DNA from: Thermodesulfobacteriota bacterium
GTDB taxonomy: Bacteria; Desulfobacterota; Thermodesulfobacteria; Thermodesulfobacteriales; Thermodesulfobacteriaceae
Reading direction: 5' to 3'
NCBI GenBank assembly: GCA_003641645.1
Contig: QNAZ01000020.1
Location: 1 to 9,504, forward strand
Length of the DNA stretch: 9,504 nucleotides
In this document: in pieces, positions 1 to 5,999 of the stretch
Layout: every line of letters starts with the position of its first letter
Numbering within the stretch: the first letter of the stretch is position 1
Program-made: the position numbers and the translations under genes
The notes under the pieces: model-generated
The model's database searches: none
Seen by the model: the letters and a program-made list of their open reading frames with translations, nothing else
What the model was told of the DNA's origin: nothing

Positions 1-782
1 AATTTATATTCTTTACTTTGTAAATCAACTTTTACTTTTAAAAAACTTTTTTCTATAGTATCAACTACATAATAAGCACCTTTTGAAAAAACCCTAAACT
101 TTCTCTGTTTATTAAGAGAAATTCTACTTGCTGTAAAATTACAAGTAGTGCCATCTTCAAAAACTACTCTTGCATTTACTATATCTGGTAATTGAGTAAA
201 GAACGGAGCTCCTACAGCATGAATAATTTCAACTTTTTTATAATTTTTTAAAAGTAATGCTAAATCTAAATCATGTATCATGAGATCTAAAATTACATCT
301 ATATCTAAGTTTCTTTCTGTAAAAGAGGATAATCTGTGAGCCTCTATAAAAAGTGGATCTTTTACATTTTGTAAAAGCTTTTTTACAGGTTCATGAAATC
401 TTTCAATATATCCAATTTGAAAAGGAAGATTTTTTTTGAGTGAAATTTCTACTAATTCTTCTGCCAATTTCAATTCATGAGCAAGTGGTTTTTCCAAAAA
501 TACAGGTTTTCCTGCTTTTAAAAAATCTTTAGCAATTTCATAATGAGTAATAGTTGGAGTAGCAATACTTACTGCATCAACCAAAGGGATAACTTCTTTA
601 TAATCAGTAAAAATTTTAAGAGTGTTTTCCTTATCCTGCAGTAAATTTAAAGTTTCTTTAATTCTTTTAGGATTAATATCAACTATAGCTAAAAGTTCTG
701 CAGAAGAAATCTCTGTAAACTTTTTAGCATGAAATTTTCCTAAATGCCCTACTCCTATAACAGCTACCTTAACTTTATTCAT
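1..782 (-). CDS. Gfo/Idh/MocA family oxidoreductase, GnnA-like (partial, C-terminus beyond left edge)
   Basis: NAD-dependent sugar oxidoreductase. I translated 260 residues from ATG at 780-782 with no stop before the window edge, so the C-terminal part is missing. Seen: an N-terminal Rossmann glycine motif GVGHLG at residues 10-15, Asp35 in VDIN after the second strand (favouring NAD over NADP), the family motif EKP at 97-99 with its conserved lysine, and a MIHDLDL stretch at 168-174 in the substrate domain. The start lies one base after the lpxI stop with no clear Shine-Dalgarno, so translation is probably coupled. Its place directly after lpxA-lpxI, and its general resemblance to GnnA (which oxidises the 3-OH of UDP-GlcNAc ahead of GnnB transamination), suggest a lipid A sugar-modifying role. 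That specific function is inference; the superfamily call is firm. Confidence 0.85.
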   Translation of the reverse strand, partial: MNKVKVAVIGVGHLGKFHAKKFTEISSAELLAIVDINPKRIKETLNLLQDKENTLKIFTDYKEVIPLVDAVSIATPTITHYEIAKDFLKAGKPVFLEKPLAHELKLAEELVEISLKKNLPFQIGYIERFHEPVKKLLQNVKDPLFIEAHRLSSFTERNLDIDVILDLMIHDLDLALLLKNYKKVEIIHAVGAPFFTQLPDIVNARVVFEDGTTCNFTASRISLNKQRKFRVFSKGAYYVVDTIEKSFLKVKVDLQSKEYK

Positions 783-783
783 T

Positions 784-1608
784 TTAAATTTCTTTACTTT
801 TATATCCCACTATAGAAATTTTATGTTTATCAGCTAATTTAATAGCTTCTTTTTTTTGTAAAAAAAATGTTTTATCTGCTTCTAAAGCCAAAACCTTAGC
901 TTGTGCTTTAATAAGATTTTCTATGGTCTTAAGTCCCACTACTGGTAAATCTAATCTCAAATCCTGAATAGGTTTAGCTACTTTTATAACTATTGCATTT
1001 TTTCTAAGTTTTCCTGCTCTTAAAATTGTTGCATCTGTTCCTTCCATAGCTTCTACAGCAACAGTCATTTTGTTTTTTACTACTACACATTGTCCTATAT
1101 CAAAAGAACCAATAATTTTGGCAATTTTAAATCCATATTCTATATCCTCCCATTCTTCAGAGGTAGGCTCTCTTTTAGTAAAAATTCCTTCAGGAGTTAA
1201 AAACTCTTGTAAAAACTCTGCTGGACCTTTTATAATAAATCCCTCATTTTCTAATTCTTCTGCTACACTTTTTAAAATTGAATTATCTTCTCGGCTTTTA
1301 AGCTTTCTCCACAAAGCTAAAGCTTTAAAATCCGGAATACTTATCTTTAAAGCATGACTTTTATCTATCTTTCCTAAGAATATAAGATTTTTTACTTCTC
1401 TTTCTTTAAAAATTTTAATAAGCTTTCCAAACTGACCGATAGAAATTTTAAAAACTTCAGAAACAATTTTTTTTAACTTTTCTTTCTGATTATTAGAAAA
1501 ACAAATTGCAACTACTTCATAATTCTTATTTTTCAAACTTTGAGCTAAAATAATAGGAAAATCTCCTTCTCCAGCAATCAAACCTATTTTATTATTTCCA
1601 GTTTCCAT
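784..1608 (-). CDS. lpxI: UDP-2,3-diacylglucosamine pyrophosphatase LpxI
   Basis: LpxI hydrolyses UDP-2,3-diacylglucosamine to lipid X (2,3-diacylglucosamine 1-phosphate) and UMP, the fourth step of lipid A synthesis. It is the non-homologous alternative to LpxH and acts at the inner face of the cytoplasmic membrane. The 274-residue length is normal for the family. The N-terminal domain opens with IGLIAGEGDFP (8-18). The C-terminal DUF1009-type domain has VEAMEGTDATILRAGKL (185-201) and the DLRLDLPVVG motif (216-225); its Asp220 probably matches the essential aspartate known in Caulobacter LpxI. The ATG at 1606-1608 starts 10 bases after the lpxA stop. No good Shine-Dalgarno is visible, so it likely depends on readthrough from lpxA. 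The GnnA-like gene follows after one base. Confidence 0.95.
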   Translation of the reverse strand: METGNNKIGLIAGEGDFPIILAQSLKNKNYEVVAICFSNNQKEKLKKIVSEVFKISIGQFGKLIKIFKEREVKNLIFLGKIDKSHALKISIPDFKALALWRKLKSREDNSILKSVAEELENEGFIIKGPAEFLQEFLTPEGIFTKREPTSEEWEDIEYGFKIAKIIGSFDIGQCVVVKNKMTVAVEAMEGTDATILRAGKLRKNAIVIKVAKPIQDLRLDLPVVGLKTIENLIKAQAKVLALEADKTFFLQKKEAIKLADKHKISIVGYKSKEI

Positions 1609-1618
1609 AAGTATTTAA

Positions 1619-2428
1619 TTAAAATGCCTCTTCACCTTCAAAAGGTTTTCTTCTCATTATACCCTGTTTTGAGGGTTTTTCCAAAAATTTAATAAGCCTT
1701 TCCACTATAGGATCATTGCCAAATATATCTTTTAGTTCTCCAATAATTTCTTTAACAGTAGCAGGTGCATCTAAGAAAAATCCAATTGCTTGAGATATTT
1801 TACGAATTTCTTCTTTACTAAAACCTGCTCTTCTTAACCCTATTAGATTTATACCTTGAATTTTAGCAGGTATACCAAAAACTTTTACATAAGGAGGAAC
1901 ATCTTTATCTATTCCACTCATAGCACTTATAAAAGCATAAGCACCGATTCTACAAAATTGATGCACTGCAGAAAAACCACCCATTACTACTCTTTCTCCT
2001 ACTCTTACATGTCCACCTAAGGTAGCATTGTTTGCCATAATAACAAAATCTTCTATTTTACAATCATGGGCAATATGAACATAACTCATAAACATACATC
2101 TGTTTCCTATCCTTGTTATTCCCTCATCAAAAGCAGTTCCTCTATGAATAGTGGTAAACTCCCTGATAATATTATAATCTCCTATTTCAACATAGGTTTC
2201 TTCACCTTTATAGGCTATATGCTGAGGTGGTGTCCCTATAACTGCAAAAGGACCTATCTGGTTAAATTTTCCTATTTTGGTATTACTTTCAATATAAGTA
2301 TATGATTTTATTACTGTTCCTTTGCCGATATAAACCTTGGGTCCTATATAAACCCCGGGTTCAATCTTTACATCTTCTTCAATTTCAGCAGATGTATCAA
2401 CATAAGCTGTAGATGCAATCTTTGGCAT
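1619..2428 (-). CDS. lpxA: UDP-N-acetylglucosamine acyltransferase LpxA
   Basis: Cytoplasmic, normally trimeric enzyme that moves a 3-hydroxyacyl chain from ACP to the 3-position of UDP-GlcNAc, the first step of lipid A synthesis. The 269 residues show the left-handed beta-helix hexapeptide pattern over about 1-190 (for example VYIGPKVYIGKGTVI, 26-40), followed by a helical C-terminal domain. His121 in VHIAHDCKI matches the catalytic His125 of E. coli. His140 (GGH), His156 (VHQF), Asn194 (GIN) and Arg200 (LRR) match other E. coli active-site residues. The residue aligned with the acyl-length ruler (E. coli Gly173, Pseudomonas Met169) is Ala169. An exact AGGAGGT ribosome site overlaps the fabZ stop. 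The neighbours fabZ and lpxI fix the pathway. Confidence 0.97.
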   Translation of the reverse strand: MPKIASTAYVDTSAEIEEDVKIEPGVYIGPKVYIGKGTVIKSYTYIESNTKIGKFNQIGPFAVIGTPPQHIAYKGEETYVEIGDYNIIREFTTIHRGTAFDEGITRIGNRCMFMSYVHIAHDCKIEDFVIMANNATLGGHVRVGERVVMGGFSAVHQFCRIGAYAFISAMSGIDKDVPPYVKVFGIPAKIQGINLIGLRRAGFSKEEIRKISQAIGFFLDAPATVKEIIGELKDIFGNDPIVERLIKFLEKPSKQGIMRRKPFEGEEAF

Positions 2429-2436
2429 CTCAAGTT

Positions 2437-2443
2437 ACCTCCT
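2437..2443 (-). promoter_or_regulatory. Ribosome binding site of lpxA overlapping the fabZ stop
   Basis: On the minus strand this reads AGGAGGT, eight bases before the lpxA ATG. The first two bases lie inside the fabZ TAG stop (2442-2444). Ribosomes ending fabZ therefore sit on the lpxA initiation site, which suggests coupled translation. Confidence 0.8.
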
Positions 2444-2882
2444 ACTTTACACCTGCCAAAAGTTCAGCTTCAGCTACTACTACATCTCCTATCTTAGCAA
2501 TAGCATTTGTTTTTATAATAGGTCCTTTCTTTTTAAATCCTTGAGCTTCTATAATTATAGTGTCTCCAGGATAAACAGGATGTCTAAATCTTACTTTATC
2601 AACTCCTGCTAATACAAAAAGTTTTTCTTTATACTCAGGAAAAATAACTTTCATTCCTACTGCAGCTGCTTGAGCCATAGCCTCTATTATCAAAACTCCT
2701 GGCATAATAGGATAGTCTGGAAAATGTCCTATAAAATATGGTTCATTTATAGTAACATTTTTAATAGCTTTCACATATTGCTTTTCTTCATCTATCTCTA
2801 CAATTTTATCAATCATTAAAAAAGGAAATCTATGAGGAATTATTTTCCTAATAAATTCTATTCCCATTTCTTCCTTTTTCAT
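2442..2882 (-). CDS. fabZ: 3-hydroxyacyl-ACP dehydratase FabZ
   Basis: FabZ dehydrates 3-hydroxyacyl-ACP to trans-2-enoyl-ACP in type II fatty acid elongation, in the cytoplasm. It competes with LpxA for 3-hydroxyacyl-ACP, which is why the two genes are often adjacent. The 146-residue protein is a single hot-dog domain of usual length. Seen: the IPHRFPFLMID motif (15-25), catalytic His53 in GHFPDYPIMPG (52-62), and catalytic Glu67 in IEAMAQAA (66-73). I chose the ATG at 2880-2882 because AGGAGGT lies nine bases upstream and the protein then begins as the family does. The frame stays open further upstream to 3059, but that extension is not FabZ-like and would run antisense into the next gene. 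It is the first gene of the fabZ-lpxA-lpxI operon. Confidence 0.96.
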   Translation of the reverse strand: MKKEEMGIEFIRKIIPHRFPFLMIDKIVEIDEEKQYVKAIKNVTINEPYFIGHFPDYPIMPGVLIIEAMAQAAAVGMKVIFPEYKEKLFVLAGVDKVRFRHPVYPGDTIIIEAQGFKKKGPIIKTNAIAKIGDVVVAEAELLAGVK

Positions 2883-2890
2883 TTTTCTTA

Positions 2891-2897
2891 ACCTCCT
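2891..2897 (-). promoter_or_regulatory. Ribosome binding site that sets the fabZ start
   Basis: On the minus strand the bases read AGGAGGT within AAAAGGAGGT, with a nine-base gap to the ATG at 2882. It supports the 146-residue FabZ over the longer reading that starts at 3059. Confidence 0.8.
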
Positions 2898-2919
2898 TTT
2901 AAACTTGGAACTTTTTCTT

Positions 2920-2946
2920 ATAATATCATATCTTTTATTCAACCAA
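2920..2946 (-). promoter_or_regulatory. Possible promoter of the fabZ-lpxA-lpxI operon
   Basis: Minus strand: TTGGTT at 2941-2946 and TATTAT at 2920-2925, with a short 15-base spacer. The -10 matches TATAAT at five of six positions; the -35 and spacing are weaker. The position, about 40 bases before the fabZ start and in the divergent gap, is sensible. Background AT richness makes chance matches likely. Confidence 0.3.
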
Positions 2947-2950
2947 AAGA

Positions 2951-2985
2951 TTGATAAGCAAATTATTTTGATATTTGAATTATTT
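2951..2985. repeat. Two-copy direct repeat, 17-base period, in the divergent fabZ/ahbA promoter region
   Basis: The segments at 2951-2968 and 2968-2985 match at 14 of 18 bases, pattern TTGATA-N4-AATTATTT. The second copy begins exactly with the proposed ahbA -35 hexamer. The arrangement could be a pair of regulator sites; no regulator can be named, and the AT-rich setting lowers the weight. Confidence 0.45.
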
Positions 2986-2996
2986 GTAAATATGTT
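2968..2996 (+). promoter_or_regulatory. Predicted sigma-70 type promoter of the ahbA-like gene
   Basis: TTGATA (2968-2973) and TATGTT (2991-2996) are separated by exactly 17 bases. A start about seven bases after the -10 falls near 3003, only about six bases before the ATG at 3009. No Shine-Dalgarno lies between them, so the transcript would be leaderless or nearly so. Confidence 0.5.
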
Positions 2997-3008
2997 ATTT
3001 TGTTTTAT

Positions 3009-3461
3009 ATGAAAAAATACCCTGAAGAAAAAATTAAAAGTCTTCTTAATATTCTTCAAGAAAATTTTCCTTTGGTTTCAGAACCTTTTAAATTTGTAGC
3101 TGAAAAAATAAGATTAACAGAAGAAGAAGTTATAGATATTTTAAAAGAGTTAAAAGAAAAAAATATTATAAGACATTTTGGAGCAAGTATAAATTCTCAC
3201 AAACTCGGCTATATAACCTGTCTCTGTGCAACAAGCATTCCTGAAAATAAAATAGAAATAGCATATAAAATAGCTAAATTCCCAGAAATTACTCATGCCT
3301 ATTTAAGAGACCATAAATTAAACTTCTGGTTCACTACTGTAACTAAATCTCAAAAAGAATTAGAAAAACTTTGTGAGAAATTAGAAAAAACCTTCAAAAT
3401 TAAGATCAAAAAATTTCCAGCTATAAAAAAATTTAAAGTAAAAGCAGTTTTTGAAGTATAG
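3009..3461 (+). CDS. ahbA: Siroheme decarboxylase subunit, AhbA-like (Lrp/AsnC fold)
   Basis: AhbA and AhbB together convert siroheme to 12,18-didecarboxysiroheme in the alternative heme pathway of sulfate reducers and archaea; in denitrifiers the homologues (NirD/L/G/H) serve heme d1. The 150 residues have an AsnC-like helix-turn-helix half (about 8-56), then RHFGASINSHKLGY (55-68) and ITHAYLRDHKLNFWFT (94-109). This pattern is typical of the decarboxylases, and THxYxR...WFT fits AhbA better than AhbB. I start at ATG 3009; a TTG at 3000 is in frame but adds only three residues. There is no Shine-Dalgarno. The gene stands alone, with opposite-strand genes on both sides and no ahbB, ahbC or ahbD in view. 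A plain Lrp-type regulator is the alternative, less likely given the C-terminal motifs. Confidence 0.8.
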   Translation: MKKYPEEKIKSLLNILQENFPLVSEPFKFVAEKIRLTEEEVIDILKELKEKNIIRHFGASINSHKLGYITCLCATSIPENKIEIAYKIAKFPEITHAYLRDHKLNFWFTTVTKSQKELEKLCEKLEKTFKIKIKKFPAIKKFKVKAVFEV

Positions 3462-3463
3462 TT

Positions 3464-4480
3464 TTACTGCATAGCAGCTCCAGCTACTACCCCAAGAACA
3501 GTAATAGGAGTTTGTTCCTCTACGCCCTTGGCAGCTCTATTAACACTCTTTAATGTCTTTTTAGCTTCTATATAAAGAGAATCATCTTTCAAAAGTTTTC
3601 CAAGAGTTCCTTGTCCACTTTCAATCTGAGCTGTAATTTTTCTTAAATCACTTGCAACAGCCTTTAAATCTTTATAAAGCTTATCATCTATCATTAGTTT
3701 ACCAAGAGTTCCTTCACCTCTTTCAAGTCTCCTTGAAACACTCTCTAAATTGGCTATAGTGTTTTTTAAGCTTCTATACAATTCTTCATCTTTAACAAGT
3801 TTTCCAAGAGTTCCCTGTCCACTTTCAATCTGTTTAGCTACAACTTTTAAACTTTTTACTGTTTCAGTCAAGTCTTTATAAAGCTTCTCATCAGTTACAA
3901 GTTTACCTAAAATCCCTTGTCCTTTTTCTATTTTTTCTGCTATATTTTTAAAACTTTGAGAAGCATCTCTAATATTAGCTACTAAAATCTTTAAATTTTT
4001 TTTACCTTCTTCTGTGCTAAGTAATTCCTTTAAACCTTCTACAGCAGGACCGATACTTGCTAAAATCTCATCAACAGATACTGCTCCTTGTGTATAAGCT
4101 ATCATTGAACCAGGTGTTAAGTATGTTGTTGAAACTCCAGGTTTAATATCTACAAATTTGTCTCCTAAAACACCATAAGTTCTTATAACTGCCTTAGCAT
4201 CTTCTTGAATTTTATAATTTTTATAAATCAAAAGTTCAACTTTGGCTTTTCCTTCTGAAGTTAACTCAATTTTACCCACTTTTCCAATAGGAATACCTGC
4301 CATTTCTATCTTAGCTCCTTTTGTAAGACCAGAAATATTATCAAATACTGCATAAACTCTGTAAACATCCTTAGGTGTAAATGCCTCTTCTGCCAGCTTA
4401 AAAGTTAAATATAAAAGTGCTACAATTCCTATAAATACAAATATACCAACTTTTATTTCTGTTCCTCCTTTTATAGCCAT
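3464..4480 (-). CDS. mlaD: MCE-domain lipid transport protein MlaD with C-terminal tandem repeats
   Basis: MlaD is the substrate-binding MCE subunit of the Mla phospholipid ABC transporter; it is anchored in the inner membrane and projects into the periplasm. Seen in the 338 residues: a short basic N-terminus, one membrane segment (about 11-28), and an MCE domain (about 38-125) with GLTKGAKIEMAGIPIGKV (51-68) and GDKFVDIKPG (106-115). A helical region follows, leading into four consecutive 34-residue repeats (184-319). E. coli MlaD is about 180 residues, so this is the long form found in several other phyla. The ATG at 4478-4480 follows a GGAGGG ribosome site and lies 17 bases after the mlaF stop. 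It is the last gene of the ilvD-mla operon and meets the ahbA-like gene tail to tail. Confidence 0.92.
   Translation of the reverse strand: MAIKGGTEIKVGIFVFIGIVALLYLTFKLAEEAFTPKDVYRVYAVFDNISGLTKGAKIEMAGIPIGKVGKIELTSEGKAKVELLIYKNYKIQEDAKAVIRTYGVLGDKFVDIKPGVSTTYLTPGSMIAYTQGAVSVDEILASIGPAVEGLKELLSTEEGKKNLKILVANIRDASQSFKNIAEKIEKGQGILGKLVTDEKLYKDLTETVKSLKVVAKQIESGQGTLGKLVKDEELYRSLKNTIANLESVSRRLERGEGTLGKLMIDDKLYKDLKAVASDLRKITAQIESGQGTLGKLLKDDSLYIEAKKTLKSVNRAAKGVEEQTPITVLGVVAGAAMQ
3524..3931 (-). repeat. Four in-frame 102-base (34-residue) tandem repeats in mlaD
   Basis: The units encode residues 184-217, 218-251, 252-285 and 286-319, at 3830-3931, 3728-3829, 3626-3727 and 3524-3625. The consensus is I-E-x-G-x-G-T-L-G-K-L-x-x-D-x-x-L-Y, then a predicted helix. 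Spacing is exactly 34 residues with no gaps. Units 2 and 4 share 35 of 36 bases (3797-3832 against 3593-3628), which suggests recent duplication or gene conversion. Similar GxGTLGKL repeats are known in long MCE proteins. Confidence 0.9.
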
Positions 4481-4497
4481 CTTATTCCCTCCTCATT

Positions 4498-5226
4498 TTA
4501 TAATAAAGCACTTTCAATAAATCTTTTTATAAATTCATTGGTAGAAGTTTTTATTTCTTCAGGAGTTCCTATTTCTATAATAATCCCTCCATGTAAAAAG
4601 GCAATATAGTCTGCAAATTTGAAAGCAAGACTAAGGTCATGACTTACTATTACACAAGTAAGATTATATTTTTCCTTTAAATTTTTAATAAGTTCTAAAA
4701 TAGAAACCTGCAAAATTGGATCAAGACCAGTTGTTGGTTCATCAAAAAGCACTATCTGAGGTTTAAGAGCAAGTGTTCTTGCCAGAGCTGCTCTTTTTTT
4801 CATTCCACCTGAAAGCTCGGAAGGATATTTATCTTTGGCAGGTAAAAGATCAACCACTGAAAGAAGCTCTTCTGCAACCTTTTCCATTTCAGCTTTAGAC
4901 ATTTTAAAGTGCTCTTTTAAAGGAAACATAACATTTTCCTTTACTGTCATGGAATCAAAAAGTGCACCCTCTTGAAATAAAAATCCTATTTTTCTTCTTA
5001 TTTTTTGTAATTCTTTTTCAGAAAGTTTTGTAATATCTTTATTCTCAAACCAGATTTCTCCACTATCTGGTTTTAAAAGTCCTACTATGTGTTTTAACAA
5101 TACACTTTTACCTGTTCCACTCTGCCCCATTATAAAAGTAACCTTATTTTCAGGGATAGTTAAATTAACCCCTTTTAAAACCTCAAACCCATCAAAACTT
5201 TTTTTAAGTTCCTTTATAGTAATCAT
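4498..5226 (-). CDS. mlaF: ABC transporter ATPase MlaF
   Basis: Cytoplasmic ATPase that powers the Mla lipid transporter. The 242 residues are a complete ABC domain: Walker A GQSGTGKS (34-41), Q-loop Gln85 in FLFQEGALFDSMTV (83-95), signature LSGGM (138-142), Walker B IVLFDEP (158-164), and switch His196 in VSHD. FQEGALFDSMTV and LSGGMKKRAALAR are typical of the MlaF/Ttg2A branch rather than of generic importers. The start at ATG 5224-5226 is five bases after the mlaE stop, behind a weak GAG-type ribosome site, so coupling is likely. The neighbours mlaE (membrane partner) and mlaD (MCE subunit) confirm the assignment. Confidence 0.95.
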   Translation of the reverse strand: MITIKELKKSFDGFEVLKGVNLTIPENKVTFIMGQSGTGKSVLLKHIVGLLKPDSGEIWFENKDITKLSEKELQKIRRKIGFLFQEGALFDSMTVKENVMFPLKEHFKMSKAEMEKVAEELLSVVDLLPAKDKYPSELSGGMKKRAALARTLALKPQIVLFDEPTTGLDPILQVSILELIKNLKEKYNLTCVIVSHDLSLAFKFADYIAFLHGGIIIEIGTPEEIKTSTNEFIKRFIESALL

Positions 5227-5231
5227 AAGCT

Positions 5232-5999
5232 CTAAAAGAATAAAGTTGTTAAAATATAGTCAGACACCAAAATTCCTACTGTAGAAATAACTACTGCTTC
5301 GGTAGTAGCTTTTCCTACTCCTTCTGCCCCTCCAGAGGCATAAAAGCCTTTATAACCACAAACCGTTACTAAATAAGCACCAAAAAAAATAGATTTAATA
5401 ATTCCACTCATAATATCTTTAAGTTCTACCATATCAATCATTCTTGCAGTTAAAAGCCCAGGGTCTATATGGAGTAAAAATGTCCCTATAAAATAACCTC
5501 CTGCAATACCTACCAAATCTGCGATAGCAGTTAAAAGAGGTAAAACAAAAATAGCAGCCCACAGTCTTGGGCTCATTAGATATTGAATTGGATTTACTGC
5601 CATAATTTTAAGAGCATCAATTTGTTCTGTTATTCTCATACTCCCAAGTTCAGCAGAGATAGCAGAACCTGCTCTTGCAATAACAACAACTGCCGTAAGA
5701 ACCGGTCCTAACTCTCTTGTAAGAGTTAAAGCAACTACTCCCCCAAGAATACTTTGAGACCCTACCTTAGCTAAAGCAATATTCACTTGATAAGCAGTAA
5801 CCATTCCTGAAAAGAGAGAAGTTAAAATTACTACCAACCAAGATTTTACTCCGATAAATTCCATGTGTTTTATAAGAAGCCTAATTCTATAAGGAGGAGA
5901 TAAAGAGTAAATAAGGCTTTTTAAGAAAAAAAGGAAAATTCCACCACAATCACTAAGAATTTTAAGAAAACCCCTTCCTAAAAGAAAGAAAGGGTTCAT
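5232..5999 (-). CDS. mlaE: Lipid ABC transporter permease MlaE
   Basis: Membrane subunit of the Mla transporter, working as a dimer with MlaF and the MlaD ring to move phospholipid between inner and outer membranes. The 255 residues are of usual length. An amphipathic N-terminal region (about 1-35) is followed by hydrophobic segments near 54-78, 86-110, 146-175, 196-218 and 234-254. The family hallmarks are ELGPVLTAVVVIARAGSAIS (96-115), ELGSMRITEQIDAL (117-130) and GGAEGVGKATTEAVV (223-237). The start codon overlaps the ilvD stop as ATGA (5996-5999). A GGGAG ribosome site lies within the end of ilvD, ten bases upstream. mlaB and mlaC are not found beside it. Confidence 0.95.
   Translation of the reverse strand: MNPFFLLGRGFLKILSDCGGIFLFFLKSLIYSLSPPYRIRLLIKHMEFIGVKSWLVVILTSLFSGMVTAYQVNIALAKVGSQSILGGVVALTLTRELGPVLTAVVVIARAGSAISAELGSMRITEQIDALKIMAVNPIQYLMSPRLWAAIFVLPLLTAIADLVGIAGGYFIGTFLLHIDPGLLTARMIDMVELKDIMSGIIKSIFFGAYLVTVCGYKGFYASGGAEGVGKATTEAVVISTVGILVSDYILTTLFF

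Noticed and set aside
1070..1357. Plus-strand open frame of 95 codons inside lpxI, with similar ones inside lpxA (2066-2305), mlaF (5087-5284) and ilvD (6147-6416, 6933-7205).
   Set aside because: Each lies opposite a clearly conserved gene, has no ribosome site of note, and encodes low-complexity Ser/Pro/Ile-rich sequence, as expected of antisense shadows.
2951..2990. FNR/CRP-like palindrome (TTGAT-N4-ATCAA) in the fabZ/ahbA gap.
   Set aside because: TTGAT half-sites occur twice, but the matching ATCAA halves are absent at the right spacing; the direct repeat describes the region better.
2883..3059. The fabZ reading frame stays open upstream, adding 59 residues from an ATG at 3059.
   Set aside because: The extra residues do not resemble FabZ, they cross the AGGAGGT site and the divergent promoter region, and they would overlap the ahbA-like start on the other strand.
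3438..3469. Possible terminator hairpin between AGTAAAA and TTTTACT at the ahbA/mlaD junction.
   Set aside because: The seven-pair stem has a single G-C pair or so, a loop of about 18 bases and no clear U-run in the right place; it would be unstable, above all at high temperature.
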